This document shows, in pieces, positions 60,895-64,000 of a DNA stretch of 64,000 nucleotides (positions are counted from its first letter, which is position 1; every line of letters begins with the position of its first letter). The notes beneath the pieces were generated by a model. It was not told the DNA's origin. It did no database searches and saw only the letters and a list, made by a program, of their open reading frames with translations. The position numbers and the translations under genes were made by a program. This stretch comes from JBCDLI01 sp038745535 (lineage in GTDB: Bacteria > Pseudomonadota > Alphaproteobacteria > Rhizobiales > Rhizobiaceae): positions 1 to 64,000 of the forward strand of contig JBCDLI010000003.1 in the NCBI GenBank assembly GCA_038745535.1, read 5' to 3'.

Positions 60895-62067
60895 TTATTC
60901 TGCTTCAACTTGAACGTTGAGCGTTGTCAACAGTTGAGCGGGATTTCCAGCCATCGCGCTTCCTGCGAGCACGGCGAACGGCACCGGTGCTTCCGGTTCA
61001 GCCGTGATGGTGATCCGGTCTGGATCGTCAATAAACTCACCGATTTCAGCTTGCGCGTTTTGCGCGAACTCAGGATTGCCTAATTGGGCGAGGCCGAGCG
61101 GCAGCAGGCCTTTCAGCATAGCGGCCATTGAGTCGCCGTTCATGCCTTGCTGAGAGCCTGCAAAATCAAGCGCGCGACCGGTGATGGATTCGTCTTTCAA
61201 GCTTATGGATAGGCTCTCGACCTCTAGCTGCTGCAGCAAACCAAACATCGCCATGCCCATCGCCTGTTGATTATCAGCATTCATTTGGCTCTGCATGTCT
61301 CTAAGAGATTCCATCAGTTCCATCGTGTAGCCGCCGATCTTCGCGGTCAGCGTCAAGTCGGCAATATCGTCTACAGAAATCGTGGTGTCTTGTAGATCAA
61401 ACGCGCCGGTTTCGGTGTTCCACTTGCCCTCCGCATTAAGGTCGGCGCGAATCTCTTCGTATCCCATTCCAACTAAGGCCTGACTTCCCGGTCCGGGCGG
61501 CAGTGCATTCACATCGACAACGATTGAAGAAATGTTCGTGGCACTCGCGATAGAAGCTCCCGGCGACCAAGGCGAAATGCTCACGAGAAATTCGCCCACC
61601 GAAACAATTTCTTGACCGCTGACGCTCACCGTCAATCCATCTACTTCGGCGCTGCTATAAAAACCATCATAGTATTCATCGGAGGGAGCGGTGATGACCT
61701 GAAAATCACTTACGGTCGCGTCGCCGATGGTGACGCTCGCACCGTCTTCGGGACTAAACGTGGAACCGGGAACCGCGATCTCACCGATGATGAAATTCCC
61801 ATCGACCGGTTCTTCGATATCGGAAAGCACCACTTCATCGAGCGTTAACCGGTCTCCTGCCTCGCCAAATGTCAGCCCGTTGATCACGACGCCGTCCGAT
61901 CCATCAAGCGCTGCGCTCTTGTATGTGAATGCAACACCGCCTGATTTCTGAAGTGAAGCGATAAGGGCATCAGCCAACTCATTGGCCGTAAAATCAGCCT
62001 GCGCTGCGTGGGCAGAAAACAAAAGCGGCAGTGCCATGCTCAAGCGGGCGAGAAAAAACCGTTTCAA
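60895..62067 (-). CDS. Uncharacterised secreted protein
   Basis: I do not recognise this gene. A signal peptide ends at AAQA (about residue 24) and is followed by a 365-residue mature protein, acidic, Ser/Gly/Ala-rich and free of Cys. It seems built from beta-strands with repeated V-x-I/D-x-L patterns and one Met/Gln-rich helical stretch (MQSQMNADNQQAMGMAMFG). A periplasmic or surface role is likely. The start is TTG with AAGGA upstream. It converges on aspS and is transcribed away from the MOSC gene. Confidence 0.75.
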   Translation of the reverse strand: MKRFFLARLSMALPLLFSAHAAQADFTANELADALIASLQKSGGVAFTYKSAALDGSDGVVINGLTFGEAGDRLTLDEVVLSDIEEPVDGNFIIGEIAVPGSTFSPEDGASVTIGDATVSDFQVITAPSDEYYDGFYSSAEVDGLTVSVSGQEIVSVGEFLVSISPWSPGASIASATNISSIVVDVNALPPGPGSQALVGMGYEEIRADLNAEGKWNTETGAFDLQDTTISVDDIADLTLTAKIGGYTMELMESLRDMQSQMNADNQQAMGMAMFGLLQQLEVESLSISLKDESITGRALDFAGSQQGMNGDSMAAMLKGLLPLGLAQLGNPEFAQNAQAEIGEFIDDPDRITITAEPEAPVPFAVLAGSAMAGNPAQLLTTLNVQVEAE

Positions 62068-62177
62068 ATCACTATTCCTTTCAATTTCATCGCGTCTGCG
62101 ACCATTGCGGTTGTCTCAGTTTAGAAAGTGTCACTTCGATGATCATGCGCTAAGGTTTACGATAATAAGGTGAATGC

Positions 62178-62831
62178 ATGTGTCAAAACGGGCGGGCTCC
62201 CATGAATGAGATTCTGAAAACAATTCCGCAAATCACGAGGACGCGGAAGCTCCGTGCAAGTGTTGATGGTTTGTTTGTCGCCAATGGCAAAACGTTTGTG
62301 ACCGAAGCGGTCCCGAACCTTGAACTGACGTTTGAGGGAATACCGGGCGATCTCCATGGCGGTCTTACACGCAAGTCCGGCGGGCGGGAGCCATGGTACA
62401 AACGCGGCACAGAAATGCGCAATGAGCGTCAGCTTTCAATCGTGTGTCGGGAAGAGCTGACAACCGTTGCGCGGTCCATGGAGATCGAACGGATTGAACC
62501 GGAATGGATCGGGGCGAACGTTACCCTTGCGGGCATACCGATGTTTTCAATGCTGCCCGCCGGTACGCTATTGTTCTTTGAGAATGGCGCAACGGTGAAG
62601 ATCGATTTTCAGAACGGACCCTGCAAATTCGCGGGCATGGAGATCGCTAACGCGCTCGGACAGCCCGGTGACAAGCAGATAGCCGCTGGTTTCCCAAAGC
62701 ACGCCAAACGGCGTCGCGGCGTCGTCGCTTGGGTTGAAAAGCCGGGAACCCTACAAATGGGCGAGGCAGTAAAGGTGCAGCTGCCTGAACAGTGGATTTA
62801 TCCGGTGGACGTCGATCAGACGTCGGTTTGA
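62178..62831 (+). CDS. MOSC-domain protein
   Basis: The 217-residue protein carries a MOSC domain, the sulfur-carrier module of molybdenum-cofactor sulfurases and YiiM-like reductases. The conserved GDLHGGLTRKSGGREPWYKRG opening in pieces (GDLHGG and RKSGGREPWY) and the Cys in NGPCKFAGMEI are present. The ATG at 62178 has AAGGTG five bases upstream; ATG 62202 is an alternative. It overlaps the convergent small gene by 16 bases. Substrate unknown. Confidence 0.85.
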   Translation: MCQNGRAPMNEILKTIPQITRTRKLRASVDGLFVANGKTFVTEAVPNLELTFEGIPGDLHGGLTRKSGGREPWYKRGTEMRNERQLSIVCREELTTVARSMEIERIEPEWIGANVTLAGIPMFSMLPAGTLLFFENGATVKIDFQNGPCKFAGMEIANALGQPGDKQIAAGFPKHAKRRRGVVAWVEKPGTLQMGEAVKVQLPEQWIYPVDVDQTSV

Positions 62832-63127
62832 TCGTCAAATTGCAGCCGAGCGGTCGAGCCCCACGATTCCAGCACATCGTTGGTTTCCTCCAGCACAAAG
62901 TGCCGCGCCGCATCACGATCGTACCCATCTGCAAGAAGCTCATGATACGCCGTGTGCGCGTGTCGAATATGGGTCACAGTCGACAACCATATCGCACGCG
63001 ATACTGGCAGACCACGCATATGCTCACGATTTGCAAGCGCTTTGATCTCTGTCGTTTCCGATAGTGGCGCGTGCGGGATAAGGCTCTCCAGCGCTTCTGA
63101 CACCATTCTTTGCCTTTGCGTCGCCAT
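62816..63127 (-). CDS. Small conserved protein, probably DUF2293
   Basis: The 103-residue helical protein has LIPHAPLSETTEI, MRGLPVSRAIWL, THIRHAHTAYHELLADGYDR and ARHFVLEETN, a pattern I associate with DUF2293 of rhizobia, though I cannot check it. The His/Arg-rich centre is its most conserved-looking part. The ATG at 63127 is preferred to a TTG at 63133. It is divergent from the ArsR-methyltransferase gene. Confidence 0.72.
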   Translation of the reverse strand: MATQRQRMVSEALESLIPHAPLSETTEIKALANREHMRGLPVSRAIWLSTVTHIRHAHTAYHELLADGYDRDAARHFVLEETNDVLESWGSTARLQFDDQTDV

Positions 63128-63161
63128 AGACAACTTACCGATTGCTGTGTGCAGAAAAACG

Positions 63162-63181
63162 ATATAAAGATATGTTTATAT
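63162..63181. promoter_or_regulatory. Palindromic operator before arsR-methyltransferase
   Basis: ATATAAAGATATGTTTATAT is a 20-base palindrome, perfect except for one symmetric G/G pair. It ends 15 bases before the GTG start and lies between two divergent genes. This is a natural place for ArsR-type autoregulation. The core ATAAAGATAT is like the motif I recall for SahR regulators of methionine metabolism; that match is from memory. Confidence 0.6.
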
Positions 63182-63196
63182 GTTTTGGAGGACTGC

Positions 63197-64000
63197 GTGA
63201 CAGCTCTTGGCTTAGACAACATGGTGGAAACGCTCAAGGCTGTCGCCGAGCCCAGCCGCTTGCGCGTCTTGAAACTTCTGCGTGCCAACGATCTGACGGT
63301 TTCTGACCTGACGATGATCCTTGGACAGTCACAACCGCGGGTGTCGCGGCACTTGAAACTGCTACAGGAAGCCGGATTGATCCACCGCTGGCAAGAGGGT
63401 TCGTGGGCCTTATTCCGCGTTACGCGCACTGGTGCAGCTGCGGCGCTGCTACCTCCCATTTTCGAGGCCGTATTAGAGGCCGACGACATTTTTCTGCGTG
63501 ATCAAGAGCGCCTCACTGCAGTGAAGACGGAGCGTCGTGAACGCGCAAAGAAGTATTTCGCAGCCAATGCGCAAAGCTGGGACGACATCCGCTCGTTGCA
63601 TGTGGCCGATGAGGTCATTGAGGCTGAACTCAGCCGCATCGTGGGTGAGGGACCATTCAATCACGTGTTGGATATCGGCACCGGCACAGGACGGTTGCTC
63701 GAAGTGTTAGCACCGAAAGCGCGTTCTGCCATTGGCATCGACAGCAGTCGCGAAATGCTCAACGTCGCGCGTGCAAATTTAGACGCAAGCGGGGTAGCCA
63801 ATGCCGAAGTGCGTTATGGCGATGCCTACGATCTGTCGCTCGGACGCGATCAGTTCGATCTAATTGTCATCCATCAGGTTCTCCACTTCTTAGATAATCC
63901 TCAGGCAGCAATCCGCGAAGCTGTTCGGGCACTTGCGCCCTCGGGTCGCCTAATCATTGTCGATTTCGCGCCACACGCAAACGAGCACCTCCGCGATCAG
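63197..64000 (+). CDS. ArsR-family regulator fused to SAM methyltransferase, 3' end cut
   Basis: The frame starts at GTG 63197 with a strong GGAGG site and is still open at the window's right edge (268 codons). Residues 5-90 form an ArsR winged helix (AVAEPSRLRVLKLL, then SQPRVSRHLKLLQEAGLI). From about 110 a class I methyltransferase domain follows, with the SAM motif VLDIGTGTGRLLEVL and VIHQVLHFL. No metal-binding Cys pair is seen in the ArsR helix. Such fusions are known in alphaproteobacteria, often beside metF, and respond to SAM or SAH rather than metal; the next gene is outside the window. Confidence 0.88.
   Translation, partial: MTALGLDNMVETLKAVAEPSRLRVLKLLRANDLTVSDLTMILGQSQPRVSRHLKLLQEAGLIHRWQEGSWALFRVTRTGAAAALLPPIFEAVLEADDIFLRDQERLTAVKTERRERAKKYFAANAQSWDDIRSLHVADEVIEAELSRIVGEGPFNHVLDIGTGTGRLLEVLAPKARSAIGIDSSREMLNVARANLDASGVANAEVRYGDAYDLSLGRDQFDLIVIHQVLHFLDNPQAAIREAVRALAPSGRLIIVDFAPHANEHLRDQ

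Noticed and set aside
1..64000. Mobile element, prophage, CRISPR or defence island
   Set aside because: No transposase, integrase, phage structural gene, repeat-spacer array or defence gene is seen, and gene order looks like conserved chromosome throughout.

Overview
The window is a stretch of core chromosome from a Gram-negative alphaproteobacterium, most probably of the order Hyphomicrobiales (Rhizobiales). That placement is an inference from gene content and order: psd-pssA; radA-cvpA-purF; rpsF-rpsR-DUF2232-rplI; fabD-fabG-acpP-fabF-mltG-yicC-gmk; lptF-lptG-lptD-surA-pdxA-rsmA; uvrC-pgsA-moaD-moaE; hdaA-ppk1-ppx; and an ArsR-methyltransferase fusion. Base composition is a little over 50% GC by eye and looks even throughout. 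I see no tRNA or rRNA gene, no insertion sequence, no prophage gene, no CRISPR array and no attachment site.

Layout. 1-7.9 kb: the 3' part of a frame-disrupted mscS gene, a LOG-family hydrolase, a LysM envelope protein, the phosphatidylethanolamine pair psd-pssA, a large acyltransferase-like/acyl-ligase fusion and an SDR. 7.9-15.1 kb, minus strand: radA-cvpA-purF-SDR, then dnaB, an NTF2-like gene, alr and an orphan gene. 15.3-17.8 kb: a 31-codon membrane miniORF and the rpsF ribosomal operon. 18-24.4 kb, plus strand: fatty-acid synthesis, then mltG, yicC and gmk. 24.4-31.9 kb, minus strand: an LPS-export and outer-membrane folding operon ending in pdxA and rsmA. 32-37.6 kb: pepA-holC-orphan, ABC-F, ndk and a thioesterase. 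37.7-44.2 kb: a hemolysin III-family protein, a CBS protein, molybdopterin synthase, pgsA, uvrC, a pteridine-reductase-like SDR and a Na+/Ca2+ exchanger. 44.3-48.7 kb: GST, a lipoprotein RNase T2 with a secreted Cys-containing neighbour, and the tightly overlapped purM-purN-rlmJ operon. 48.9-54.6 kb: a PerM-type permease, hdaA, ppk1 and ppx. 54.6-58.9 kb: rnd and a TPP-riboswitch operon thiM-thiE-thiD-SDR. 59-64 kb: aspS, a secreted orphan, a MOSC protein, a small DUF gene and the start of an ArsR-methyltransferase regulator.

How it works together. Most genes serve envelope building (phospholipid, fatty acid, LPS export, peptidoglycan), replication and repair (dnaB, radA, holC, uvrC, hdaA) and nucleotide metabolism (purF, purM, purN, ndk, gmk). 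Genes are packed tightly: stop/start overlaps are common, several with TTG starts (TTGA junctions), and two convergent pairs share interlocked stop codons.

I found no striking new defence or mobile system. The points most worth a second look are the SDR gene placed under TPP-riboswitch control, the acyltransferase domain whose catalytic His is Glu, the palindromic operator before the ArsR-methyltransferase gene, the 31-codon membrane ORF, the RNase T2 pair, and the single-base frame break in mscS.
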